Shown: positions 7,914 through 15,712 of the stretch, piece after piece
Numbering within the stretch: the stretch's first letter is position 1
Layout: each line of letters opens with the position of its first letter
Source: Olavius algarvensis associated proteobacterium Delta 3
GTDB lineage: Bacteria; Desulfobacterota; Desulfobacteria; Desulfobacterales; CAFBRK01
DNA length: 59,837 nucleotides
Assembly: GCA_903231505.1 (NCBI GenBank)
Contig: CAFBRK010000243.1
Coordinates: 1 to 59,837, forward strand
Direction of reading: 5' to 3'
Program-made: the position numbers and the translations under genes
The notes under the pieces: model-generated
Told to the model about the DNA's origin: nothing
Seen by the model: only the letters and a program-made list of their open reading frames with translations
Databases searched by the model: none

Positions 7914-9506
7914 TCACCAGGTTGCCGACTCGCCGAGCTTCTCATCCAGTGATTCGAAGGCCCATTCTCCCTTCTTGTCCACCTTCAGAGTGTAAATGCC
8001 GCCGAATGCGCCACTGATGAAATAAGAGTCCTCTTCAAGCACCAATACCTTGCTGGGATCCCAACGCCAATTATAGACGTTCTTCCCAGCATTGACCGGA
8101 ATCTTCTGCCGGGTGTTTGTAAAAGCCAGTTCTTGAAACAGTTCGTTTCCTTTGAGGCGATACAAGCCAGAGTTTCCGACAAGGAGGATTGTGTTGTCTT
8201 GGAGCATGCTCACGGCAGAGACCGAAATTCCTTGGTCGGTTTCTTCGGAACCGAATAGTTCAGGTGTGAATCTCACTGAATTGTTCATGATTGCGATTGA
8301 GTAAGCCCCGTCCTTCGATCTGCGAACAAGTGATTTGCGAGCGCGCCCCTCACCGACACAGGCCCAAAGTTCGCCAGTATTGGTTACTGTGTAGGAAAAC
8401 GAATTTTCCCATCGCGGTCCGTGTGATCCCACAACCCCTATATCCATGTCCAAAGACTTGAGTTCAGGCTCCCCTCGCACCTTGAGCCACCACAATCTTT
8501 TCTGATTCTCACCCCTTCCCTCGTCCCGCAAATAGAGTAAATCTCCATTCAGTTGCGGCGGAGGTCCTGATCTGGGAAGGGATATTTCTCCCTCATACAC
8601 AGCCTGCCAACTGTCATTGACGAGCTTGTAAAAACCATTGGAGTATACTACCAGAATAGCGTCATGGTGCAGGCCTAATTGTGGAGGTCTGCCAACCTTC
8701 GGCAAGTCAATCTTTAGACGCCGGTGTGGGGTGATCCCGAATATAACACTTGCACCATCAGAATTTCCGGTGAACCAGGCGGTCTGCCCTGCAACGACCG
8801 CTGAGCTAAAATCCTGCAATTCGGGAATGTGAATCTTATGGATCATACCGTCTTCGGGCGAAAAGAAATACGGCTCGGTGACGAACTCATCGTTGCCCAT
8901 CCCTTTGTGCTTCCGAACTGCAATGAAAACACCGTCACGATATCGTGATAGGAATCTCGCCCGGAGTGAACTATCGATTCTGTCAGGCATTTTAATGGTG
9001 GAGACCCCCTCAGTGTTCAGGCGGAGCCCCATCATCATTGATCGCATTTTAAGCTTCGCGGACTCGATGCGCATCTTCTCAACCTCTTCCGCTTTTTGTG
9101 CTGCGTCCCAATACGTAGCATACTCGGCTGCGCGTTCCTTCAGTCGGAAGGGCTTTCCATGGCGCTTGCACCAAAATGTTTCGAGGATTGCCCCTGACAT
9201 GTCGTCCGGATGAGTAAATCCGAGCTGCTGCATATGCTTCGAAAGGGGAGAACCGCCCCAAAGGCCCCAGCTATTCCGAATGCCTATTCCAAGATCGAAA
9301 TGATACTCGATCATGCCGTCCTCGGATTCCATCGCGTCGATCTTCGCAAGTTCTTCGGCTGGAAGGATTCGCTCCAACTCAGCGTGGGCTTCGGAAAGCG
9401 TAGTTGGTATTCTCTTTTTGGGTGCATCTGTGGGCTCAACCTTGTCGTTCTGCGCGAAGGCGATCGAGAGCGATAATGCGAGTATAATAATTGTGGCGAA
9501 TCGCAT
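7914..9506 (-). CDS. Secreted DUF6794 protein with propeller-like C-terminus
   Basis: The 530-aa product starts with a signal peptide (MRFATIIILALSLSIAFA, cleavage near residue 18-19). Residues about 32-130 match my memory of the DUF6794 family: PTTLSEAHAELERILP, SEDGMIEYHFDLGIGIRNSW, LWGG, HPDDMSG and FWCKRHGKP. The remainder is beta-rich with repeated W/Y- and G-containing strands (LLYLRDEG, LLVGNSGLYRLKG, YFISGAFGGIYTL), suggesting a beta-propeller. Its molecular role is unknown; DUF6794 has no characterised function that I know of. The ATG lies 12 bp past attC site 3 and the stop 8 bp before attC site 2, so it fills its cassette completely. It probably relies on read-through from upstream for transcription. 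Confidence 0.75.
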   Translation of the reverse strand: MRFATIIILALSLSIAFAQNDKVEPTDAPKKRIPTTLSEAHAELERILPAEELAKIDAMESEDGMIEYHFDLGIGIRNSWGLWGGSPLSKHMQQLGFTHPDDMSGAILETFWCKRHGKPFRLKERAAEYATYWDAAQKAEEVEKMRIESAKLKMRSMMMGLRLNTEGVSTIKMPDRIDSSLRARFLSRYRDGVFIAVRKHKGMGNDEFVTEPYFFSPEDGMIHKIHIPELQDFSSAVVAGQTAWFTGNSDGASVIFGITPHRRLKIDLPKVGRPPQLGLHHDAILVVYSNGFYKLVNDSWQAVYEGEISLPRSGPPPQLNGDLLYLRDEGRGENQKRLWWLKVRGEPELKSLDMDIGVVGSHGPRWENSFSYTVTNTGELWACVGEGRARKSLVRRSKDGAYSIAIMNNSVRFTPELFGSEETDQGISVSAVSMLQDNTILLVGNSGLYRLKGNELFQELAFTNTRQKIPVNAGKNVYNWRWDPSKVLVLEEDSYFISGAFGGIYTLKVDKKGEWAFESLDEKLGESATW

Positions 9507-9518
9507 AATATTCTTTTG

Positions 9519-9620
9519 GTCTAACGTCTGAGCTCAGCTGCGTGCCGTCATGCTGGCGCGCGGGTTGCGCACGCAAGGCCCGTGACAGTTAGGCACGTCA
9601 GCTGCAGCGATTTGTTATCT
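9519..9620 (-). other. attC site 3
   Basis: On the minus strand AGATAAC opens and GTTAGAC (perfect GTTRRRY) closes a 102-bp site. The arms GCTGCAGCTGACGTGCC and GGCACGCAGCTGAGCTC are almost perfectly complementary, with one extrahelical base. The best-formed attC in the window, 13 bp after the stop of the 106-aa gene. Confidence 0.85.
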
Positions 9621-9633
9621 CAGTATATTGTTT

Positions 9634-9954
9634 TTAATATAGAACAAATGCCACAGTGAGCCAGTAAAGACTGACAAAGATCAATATGACCCCAAATAGG
9701 ATTTTCCCGATTTTATTTTTTCCACCTCTTAAAAGGGGAAAATCAATCGTCATTTTCGGAACCCAGCGTTCAGGAGCCAAGGAGGTCAAAATGAGGATCG
9801 CGCCAAGAATAAATGGTAGAAATACTTTCACAATTGATTCAGGTCCATCTGACACAGAAACGATGCCTGCAATAATAGCATAAAAAAGGCAGGCAATTAG
9901 AGCGGTCCAGAAAATTATTAATTCCATCAGAGTGTTATTCATAAGAGATAACAT
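9634..9954 (-). CDS. Small integral membrane protein in a cassette
   Basis: A 106-aa protein with three hydrophobic segments: LIIFWTALIACLFYAIIAGIV near 12-32, VFLPFILGAILILTSLA near 44-60 and ILFGVILIFVSLYWLTVAFVLY at the C-terminus. A charged loop (RWVPKMTIDF, LLRGGKNKIGK) separates the last two. No family recognised. It is followed directly by attC site 3, so it is cassette cargo. The translation start is uncertain between ATG 9954 and internal methionines. Small membrane proteins of unknown function are frequent in integron cassettes. Confidence 0.6.
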   Translation of the reverse strand: MLSLMNNTLMELIIFWTALIACLFYAIIAGIVSVSDGPESIVKVFLPFILGAILILTSLAPERWVPKMTIDFPLLRGGKNKIGKILFGVILIFVSLYWLTVAFVLY

Positions 9955-10140
9955 TATATATTGAGTAGATTCTATTTTTGCGCACCATTCCCTCTGTTCA
10001 GAGGACGAAGCACAATCCAGAATAACACAGCTATAATATCATAAAATTTCATTTAAATTGAATACCTAAACCTTATTTTAAATTAAACCACCGGTTATTC
10101 CGAATATGTATAATTCGGCTTTAGCGCGGAATATTATTAC

Positions 10141-10159
10141 TTATGTAGAATCTACATAA
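10141..10159. repeat. 19-bp perfect inverted repeat
   Basis: TTATGTAGA and TCTACATAA arms around a single central base, about 190 bp upstream of the 106-aa gene. It could be an operator or a cruciform site; the arms are too AT-rich for a typical terminator. Confidence 0.5.
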
Positions 10160-10199
10160 TAACCATGCCTGCTTATTACCCGATCCAAAAAAAGTTTAA

Positions 10200-10480
10200 T
10201 CGGTGCCGATGAATGCATGAACTTTGTAGGGAACATAACTTGCCAGGTTCGACGGTTATGCGATCAATTTCAAAATTTGCGCAATCGATATGACAATCCG
10301 CACTTTTATGCAAATAACGCACTGCGGGACTAAATCAGCCCGATAAAATTCAAACCGGGACCGGCATGATGTCTGCCCCCGATTTTGAAGACTGTTTCAA
10401 ATAGTCCATGCCCCATTTCAGATTTTCGATGGTGCGCAAAGATAGCCGGTATGTGCAATCCGACCGTTGAGGTGGTCTGA
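10200..10480. repeat. Diverged 250-bp cassette-associated repeat, copy A
   Basis: It shares ordered blocks with 12290-12545: AACTTGCCAG, TTTCAAAA, CCGCACTT, CGCACTGCG, a C4-GATTT block and ATAGCCG followed by TGCG-like ends. Identity is roughly 60 percent by eye. A shorter third relative occurs near 13530-13600. Confidence 0.5.
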
Positions 10481-10623
10481 TCAATATGTTGTGTTTTGTC
10501 AGAAATGTCCGGAGGTGCTAATGAGGGCGTAGTCTGCGCCTTGTCTATACTCCCCCCGATAGCAAACTAATGATCGTAGTGCTTAGGGCCATCTACTGAA
10601 CTTGAGCAAAAAGCGGTGATCAC

Positions 10624-11928
10624 TCACTTCTTCAATTGAAACTTGTAGTCCGTCCCATGCTTCTTGTTAAAGTTACTGTAAATTTCTTCTGCAACTACCT
10701 GGACTTCTTCCGGCCATCCCGCAAGTACTGAGTCAGGTGTCTGGTATCGATCCCCGCCCTCTGCTATCTTTTTTTCCTTCAAAGGTGGGGTTGGATAAGC
10801 ATCAGGGTTTGTCACAGCCATTCGTGTGCGTACGCCTTCTTTGGTGATATTCCACACCATAAAGTCTTGAGCATAATCCACAGGCCCGTCATACAATTCT
10901 TCTACTGCATTCATGACGACGGGAAGCGTATCGTAGTCGTTTTGAAAATGGTATGCCACAGCGTGCCTTGGTTTCGTCATTGCCATCACCTTACCAAAGT
11001 AAGAGGGGTTGGCGTGGATCGTGGTCACTGCATTCAAAGCCTCTTGCGCTGAGAAACCCCATTTTTCCACTCCCAACTCGGGCGTAAAGACGCATTCGTG
11101 GATCGAAAAATCTATCCCCTTCGTGTTGTCAATCCACCATTGGTTTGGAAGCGTATCTCCTGAAAACGCTAGTGTCATTCCGTTCCATTCCAAGATGAAG
11201 CTGACCGATTGTTCTAGATGAATTGCAGGAATGCTTTTAATGACCGCACCATTATGTTCGTAGATAACGTTGTTAACTTTAGTCCAATCAAATTCAGTGA
11301 CCTCCAACTTGAATGAACTGGTGTCTATCATTCCTTCCAGCGTCCCCGTCATCCACGTCCACATGCCTTGCAGGTGATCCATGGCTGCTTGTGTGCCCCA
11401 TTCTGGGCGAGTACCACCTCCTCCTGGCCCCCAAACTTTCAGCGGAACTGAACGATTGTTTTGAGGTCCGTAAATATAAAACCCGGGTAAGTCACCCATA
11501 TGATCTGCATGAAGATGGGTTAGAAACACTTTATTTATGAAATCTAATGGAATGCCAATGGCATAAAGCCGCTCCATGGAACCGGTGCCCATGTCAAAGA
11601 TAAACTTGTCACCGTTGCCCAACTCGATCAAGAAAGAAGCAGCAGCCTGCTTTCGCCGCGGCATAGGCATACCTGATCCGAGGGCAATGACCCGCATCTC
11701 GTTAGGTTTAAGCTCCTCTGTTCCAGGGTAATAGACATTGTGTTTTGGATAGGGTTTGGTTGGTGACCATTCGTCAGAGGCCTCGGTTTCATGATTATTT
11801 GCTTCCGCAGTGGCAACCACCCCCAATTCGTTTCCAGTTTGGCTGTCGATCATCCCTTTTTGATAGGCCGCTACAACTCCGATTATAAAAACAACACCGA
11901 TAGCGATAACTTTATAATTCAATTTCAT
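10624..11928 (-). CDS. MBL-fold metallo-hydrolase, exported, GntH-like
   Basis: A 434-aa protein with an N-terminal hydrophobic anchor or signal (residues 5-22) and a metallo-beta-lactamase domain. The zinc-binding motif HLHADHMGD lies at 138-146. Further ligands are probable in AIHLEQS, AFSGDT and a late YHFQ histidine. The overall layout, including GSGMPMPRRKQAAASFL before the motif and PRHAVAYHF after it, recalls the family annotated as guanitoxin-biosynthesis MBL hydrolase GntH. That match is from memory, so the substrate is unproven; no other guanitoxin genes occur nearby. The start has a GGGGGAAAG site. It lies inside the cassette cluster and is longer than typical cassette genes. Confidence 0.75.
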   Translation of the reverse strand: MKLNYKVIAIGVVFIIGVVAAYQKGMIDSQTGNELGVVATAEANNHETEASDEWSPTKPYPKHNVYYPGTEELKPNEMRVIALGSGMPMPRRKQAAASFLIELGNGDKFIFDMGTGSMERLYAIGIPLDFINKVFLTHLHADHMGDLPGFYIYGPQNNRSVPLKVWGPGGGGTRPEWGTQAAMDHLQGMWTWMTGTLEGMIDTSSFKLEVTEFDWTKVNNVIYEHNGAVIKSIPAIHLEQSVSFILEWNGMTLAFSGDTLPNQWWIDNTKGIDFSIHECVFTPELGVEKWGFSAQEALNAVTTIHANPSYFGKVMAMTKPRHAVAYHFQNDYDTLPVVMNAVEELYDGPVDYAQDFMVWNITKEGVRTRMAVTNPDAYPTPPLKEKKIAEGGDRYQTPDSVLAGWPEEVQVVAEEIYSNFNKKHGTDYKFQLKK

Positions 11929-12289
11929 AACTTTCCCCCGCTAATACACATATTAGACTTTTTAATTTCTATTAAAGCCAAAGTGTTATGACAGTAGTTC
12001 AGTATAAATTATACAAGATCAAGGAGTTGTAAAGGGACACATCATAAAGACTTTTCTTTTTTGAGCTGTTATGGCCGTTTGCGAGATGCAGTGGCAAAAT
12101 TGCCCACAACATTTTGTATAGGAGCATTTAAGAGTAAAGGTGGTGATATATTGAGAATATCTAGACCGAGCACTTTTGCCAACAATCCTCACTAACAGCT
12201 GCTCCAGATGGGTGAGGAATACACCATTTCCCCTCTGTTTCGACCCGATGAGGCGATCACAACATGTAGAGGTGTAAAAGTAGGGTAAC

Positions 12290-12545
12290 TTCGGAAGGTG
12301 CATGGGCAGTTAACTTGCCAGTTCCGATAATTATCCAGATCTTTCAAAAATTCCCGCACTTAAAAGGGTATTCCGCGCTTTGACGCCATTGCCGCACTGC
12401 GTAGACAATTCGCACCACAAGAAACGAATCGGGGCTGGAATAAATCCAAACCCCGATTTCAAGGACTATCACAGTTTAACAGTGTCTCGATTGCGTATCA
12501 CATGAGTGCGGAACAATAGCCGATATCCGCACTAACGTTAGCCTG
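12290..12545. repeat. Diverged 250-bp cassette-associated repeat, copy B
   Basis: Counterpart of 10200-10480. It ends at the attC-like element with ATAGCCGATATCCGC, compared with ATAGCCGGAGTCCGC beside attC site 1 (7097-7111). The repeat therefore seems to abut attC right ends. Confidence 0.5.
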
Positions 12546-12590
12546 AGCGGCGGCCCGACTATATTCAATAAAAAAGTACGCGCCAGTTCC
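12530..12590 (-). other. Partial attC-like site
   Basis: On the minus strand the closing half is recognisable (GCCGCCGCTCAGGCTAAC then GTTAGTG). The opening half next to the stop codon of the 254-aa gene (AGGGAACTGGCGCG) is a poor match and does not pair well. Probably a degenerate attC. Confidence 0.4.
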
Positions 12591-12597
12591 CTTCTGC

Positions 12598-13362
12598 TCA
12601 AGGCTTTTGTTCGACCTCGATTAAGTCATTAATAGCGGATAGTTTTTGCCGAATTGTTTCGTTCTTTTCATTTTTAAGCATTGTATTAATCTTATATTTT
12701 AATTCAATTTTGTATGTTTCCGGCAATACAAGGTCAAAGGATGGATAATATTGCTTAATCCCTGAAGCGATAGTAATAACACTTTCTGTCGAATAAAAAT
12801 GACGTTCTGAAAGAGAAACTACCGCTCCAGTTAAGAGGGTTGCCATTCCGCTTTTTATCTGCTCAAGACCAGCCATTCTAGTCTCATACGATTTGTCTTT
12901 TGGAATTGTTGGAACATATTCATTAACAAGATTTATCATGCTACTTGCCATAGCTAATTGAAAGAATATTAATTTTGATAATTCTGAGTCAATCTTCTCT
13001 CCTTTGTTGGCAGCCTGAACATAAATGAGCAAAATATTATTAAAATTAGGTCCTAAATGTATTAAATCAGAAAATCGGTTATCGAGAGGAATAGTCTTGT
13101 TATTGTGGAATGAAAGATTGTCAACGTTAACAAGTCTTTGAAAGAAAAGTGAAAGGGGTAGGTTCGCTGGGTCAAGAACTGGTAATGGCAGCTGGCCTGT
13201 GGCTATCATTTCATTAACTTTGTCATAATCTTTTGAGAACCATTCTCTATCAGGCGATGGGGCTCCTCTATTCACATATGTGTTGACATCAACAGCTTGT
13301 ATAATTGGAGGAGAAAATAGGCAACAAATTGATAAAATAAGCAGTGTTTTTAGTATTTTCAT
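12598..13362 (-). CDS. Secreted protein of unknown function
   Basis: The 254-aa product has a clear signal peptide (MKILKTLLILSICCLFSPP, cleavage near IIQAVD, about residue 23). The mature protein is mostly helical, with hydrophobic helices LIFFQLAMASSMINLVNEYV and GMATLLTGAVVSL and a charged C-terminus. No motif or family recognised. It has AT-rich codon use compared with genes outside the island, consistent with acquired cargo, and its stop is followed by a partial attC. The ATG is followed by a Lys-rich start and is the only reasonable one for the signal peptide. Confidence 0.65.
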   Translation of the reverse strand: MKILKTLLILSICCLFSPPIIQAVDVNTYVNRGAPSPDREWFSKDYDKVNEMIATGQLPLPVLDPANLPLSLFFQRLVNVDNLSFHNNKTIPLDNRFSDLIHLGPNFNNILLIYVQAANKGEKIDSELSKLIFFQLAMASSMINLVNEYVPTIPKDKSYETRMAGLEQIKSGMATLLTGAVVSLSERHFYSTESVITIASGIKQYYPSFDLVLPETYKIELKYKINTMLKNEKNETIRQKLSAINDLIEVEQKP

Positions 13363-13636
13363 AAATTATCCGTAGTCGAACTTTATGTTAGGTGTTTTTC
13401 ACAAAATTTGTAGGGCGATGCCAAGCGATTTTTGCGGCTTTTTATCGTGGTTATACCGCCAGGGTCTTTTTTACAGATTTTAGATATTCGTTCTGAATGT
13501 CCTATGATACGGGAATGGTTATATCAAGCACTTCTTGCTAGTTTCGATGGTTATGCTGTCAAATTTAATAAGTGAAACATTATTTCAGTTATCCGCACCT
13601 TTCTAATACCTACTGTTTCGTTCTGGATTATACTGG

Positions 13637-13894
13637 CTAGTTCTCTGACGTTTCATGAAAATTTTGGCATACCCTTAAATCTTCACTACCTTTCACAACC
13701 TTTATCAGCTTTCTCACAATCGATTTTTTAGCTTTAATGATGAGCGTGTTGGTTTGTGGATAAGGTAAGATAGTGCCAGATGACGACAAAAATGGTTTCA
13801 GCACAACTGCCAGCTCTTCAGCATTCGTTGTAATTATTTCTCCCTTATTGGGGGGAATCATACCAATTTTGATGAAACTCTGAAAGCGTGACAT
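13637..13894 (-). pseudogene. Secretin-like N-domain fragment
   Basis: An 85-aa open frame whose middle (NAEELAVVLKPFLSSSGTI followed by LPYPQTNTLIIK and KSIVRKLIKVVKG) resembles the N1/N2 domain of type II/IV pilus secretins (GspD family). These rings form outer-membrane secretion pores. The frame has no signal peptide, no pore domain and no neighbouring secretion genes, so it is most likely a remnant or a cassette-borne orphan domain. A ribosome binding site is not obvious at the ATG. A third partial copy of the 250-bp repeat lies just downstream (13530-13600). Confidence 0.45.
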
Positions 13895-14322
13895 ACATGT
13901 GCTCAGTATAGACGCCTATTTTCCGGCCATCAACACTATCTAATGAATATCTAAGGCTTCCCCCATGGGACGAAACTTGTGATAATTGAGATTATCGCCA
14001 GGAAATCCGGCTCGTCAAAACCTGCGATAGCTTGCCACTAAACCAACTATAACAAATCGCATCAAATGTGACGGATTACTGTGGCTATCTGAAGGGAAAG
14101 GGGTATTTAATAGTTCAATGGACAGTAGCAAATAACTTCTCACTCGGCTGGAACAAAATCTACGGGACCGTCGAAGTAGTCGGTCATAATCTTTTCAGTC
14201 ACAGAGACACCTCCATAGATTGCGTTGTTTTTGTTGAAAAGACGTCGAACGTCACCATCTGGTTATCTCCAGTAATTCGTCCGGATGAAATGTGAGAGTT
14301 CCATTTTTCCTTGCTATCGCCG
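13895..14322. other. Intergenic stretch with short gene scraps
   Basis: No complete gene in 428 bp. On the plus strand, GTGACGGATTACTGTGG (14067-14083, VTDYCG) resembles the MTDYCG block of the adjacent flavin reductase, suggesting a scrap of a second copy. At 14047-14064 ATAACAAATCGC recalls the opening of an attC in the opposite orientation, with no matching end. On the minus strand a 20-codon frame (14202-14140, GTG start, GGAGG 7 bp upstream) reads MTEKIMTDYFDGPVDFVPAE; it may be the stub of a lost gene. Confidence 0.35.
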
Positions 14323-14895
14323 CTACTTGCGTTTCGCTTTGTATCGTTTTCCGATATTCCAAGCCTTGGCCATCGGTTCCCCAAGACACCAATAAGAGGT
14401 GTCCGGTTGCGAGAGTATCAGCGGTCTCATTTTTCTAAAATCCATTTTGCCATCAGTCAGAAATCTTTCTTCAGTATAGGTCCCTATGATTTCTCCAATG
14501 AAGATTTCATTTAAACCGCTCTCTACAATTTCCAACAGTTTGCATTCCATGCTTAGAGGACAGTCTCTGATTAGCGGGGCTGTTTCCAGCTCTCCATAGA
14601 AAAGATCAAAGATCTGCGATTTATCGGTTTTTTTACCCGATACAATTCCGCAATAATCGGTCATCTCCACTATTTCCTCCGACGGCAGACAAACGCTGAA
14701 GGTTTTATTCTCTTTAATTCCAGGATTGGTGTAATGGCCTTTTCCGAGGGCAATGGCAATTCTTGGTGGTTTATAGCTGACCATGGTAAACCATGCCACA
14801 GCTAAAAAATTCGGCTTGCCGTCTACATGGGCTCCCACAAGGGAAACAGGCATGGGATAGGCGGGTATGGTTGATCCCAAATTGATCTTATCCAT
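14323..14895 (-). CDS. Flavin reductase family protein (FMN-binding split barrel)
   Basis: A 190-aa cytoplasmic flavoprotein of the flavin reductase-like, FMN-binding split-barrel superfamily. Members reduce FMN or bind it as a prosthetic group. Recognisable blocks are PMPVSLVGAHVDGKPNFLAVAWFT (start of the barrel), PPRIAIALGKGHYTNPGIKE (FMN phosphate region) and TFSVCLPSEEIVEMTDYCG. A strong GGAGG precedes the ATG. It stands alone, 280 bp from its nearest neighbours on either strand map. The MTDYCGIVSGKKTDK block is typical of the subgroup found in anaerobes, where the electron acceptor is unknown. Nothing suggests truncation. Confidence 0.85.
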   Translation of the reverse strand: MDKINLGSTIPAYPMPVSLVGAHVDGKPNFLAVAWFTMVSYKPPRIAIALGKGHYTNPGIKENKTFSVCLPSEEIVEMTDYCGIVSGKKTDKSQIFDLFYGELETAPLIRDCPLSMECKLLEIVESGLNEIFIGEIIGTYTEERFLTDGKMDFRKMRPLILSQPDTSYWCLGEPMAKAWNIGKRYKAKRK

Positions 14896-15062
14896 TCGAT
14901 ATATCCTCCAATTATTTTTATGGGTTACTATAAAAACTGATGGTTTCTAGCCACTATCATAATTTCACTTAATTTACATGCATGTGTGGGAAGTTATTCA
15001 AATAATCGACGAGGTTTCGAATAGATACTATTTGGGCAATTTCTTCGGGTTTCGGATTTTTG

Positions 15063-15088
15063 CCCGCCATAGCACCTGCGACGGCGGG
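15063..15088. repeat. GC-rich hairpin
   Basis: CCCGCC and GGCGGG arms around a 14-nt loop, 90 bp beyond the stop of the TPR gene. It lacks a T-run, so it is a REP-like element or weak terminator rather than a classical one. Confidence 0.4.
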
Positions 15089-15175
15089 TCGGGCTTCGAA
15101 TTTGACAGATCAGAGCCGACCAATGGGATAATGGCGCTGATCGCCCGTTTTGTGAGCTGAATAATGAAAGTGGCC

Positions 15176-15712
15176 CTAAGGGTACAGAACGGCAAACAGC
15201 TCCTCCGCCAGATCCGAATTAAGTGATTTCAGAATCGAATACTGGTCCAGAGCATCTGGTTTGTTACCAGTGGCGATAAACGCTTTGCCAAGCTGATAAT
15301 GGGATGGCGCGTGATCCGGTTTGATTCGAATCACCTGCTTATGGGATTGGATGGCGGCTTCGGGGCGATCCATTTTCGCTTGCAGCATCCCCATGTTGTG
15401 AAACGCGTATATGTTCTCCGGGTCCAGCCGCACCGCCTGCCGGTAGGCGTCAACGGCTTCTTCAAGCTTATTCTGATGGCTTAGGGTCACGGCAAGATTG
15501 TAGTAGGCCGGGCTCGATTCCGGACGTACCCGAATCACCTCCAGATGATTTTCAACCGCTTTTGCATAACGTTTCAACTCCGTCTGGACGATGGCCATGC
15601 GGGAAAACGCTTCGGCATAATCCGGGTCTATTCGGGTGGCATTCCTGAAGGCGTCTACCGAATCTTCCAATTGCTCCATCTTGTAAAGATAATTCCCCAG
15701 TTCAAACCGCAA
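15176..15712 (-). pseudogene. TPR-repeat C-terminal half of a frameshifted protease-TPR gene
   Basis: This 178-codon frame encodes at least four tetratricopeptide repeats (AFRNATRIDPDYAEAFSRMA, AYRQAVRLDPENIYAFHNMG, SHKQVIRIKPDHAPSHYQLG and a related one). TPRs are protein-binding helical pairs. It continues the protease frame at 15655-16623 in another register. Inserting a single base near 15724 would turn IHPRMRSCGLNW into IHPEDAELRFELG and fuse the two frames perfectly. It has no ribosome binding site of its own, so it is unlikely to be an independent gene. The break is either a natural frameshift or a sequencing error. Confidence 0.7.

Larger units (their letters stand above)
9955..10623. 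other. Intergenic region with palindromes and a 250-bp repeat copy
   Basis: No convincing gene in 669 bp of AT-rich DNA. It holds two inverted repeats: CCGAAT-N7-ATTCGG (10100-10118), and TTATGTAGA-A-TCTACATAA (10141-10159). It also holds a roughly 280-bp element (about 10200-10480) that is a diverged copy of 12290-12545. Where an attC for the metallo-hydrolase cassette would be expected (10440-10620), only a decayed remnant can be seen (CCTCAACGG on the minus strand near 10475). Confidence 0.55.
11929..12597. other. Intergenic region with repeat copy B and a partial attC
   Basis: This 669-bp region between two minus-strand genes has no supported gene. A 94-codon minus-strand frame at 12019-12303 (Cys- and Thr-rich) has no ribosome binding site and resembles nothing. 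The left part is AT-rich and includes the upstream region of the metallo-hydrolase. The right part holds repeat copy B and an attC-like end. Confidence 0.55.
7111..12600 (-). mobile_element. Integron cassette cluster without integrase (CALIN)
   Basis: Five minus-strand genes or gene pairs are separated by attC recombination sites placed just after stop codons: 7111-7180, 7789-7905, 9519-9620, and a partial site at 12530-12590. The genes share no pathway, are AT-richer than the flanking chromosome, and two start within about 15-50 bp of the preceding attC. All these are hallmarks of integron gene cassettes. Orientation places the insertion end at higher coordinates. No tyrosine recombinase with integron features occurs between 6 and 17 kb, so the array appears to lack its own integrase. 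The exact right boundary is uncertain, because the genes at 12598-13894 have no well-formed attC on their upstream side. Confidence 0.75.

Noticed and set aside
12019..12303. 94-codon minus-strand frame as a gene
   Set aside because: No ribosome binding site, no family and low-complexity Cys/Thr content; it overlaps an AT-rich leader.
14047..14064. Plus-strand ATAACAAATCGC as an attC
   Set aside because: Only the opening box resembles an attC; no closing box or paired arms follow.
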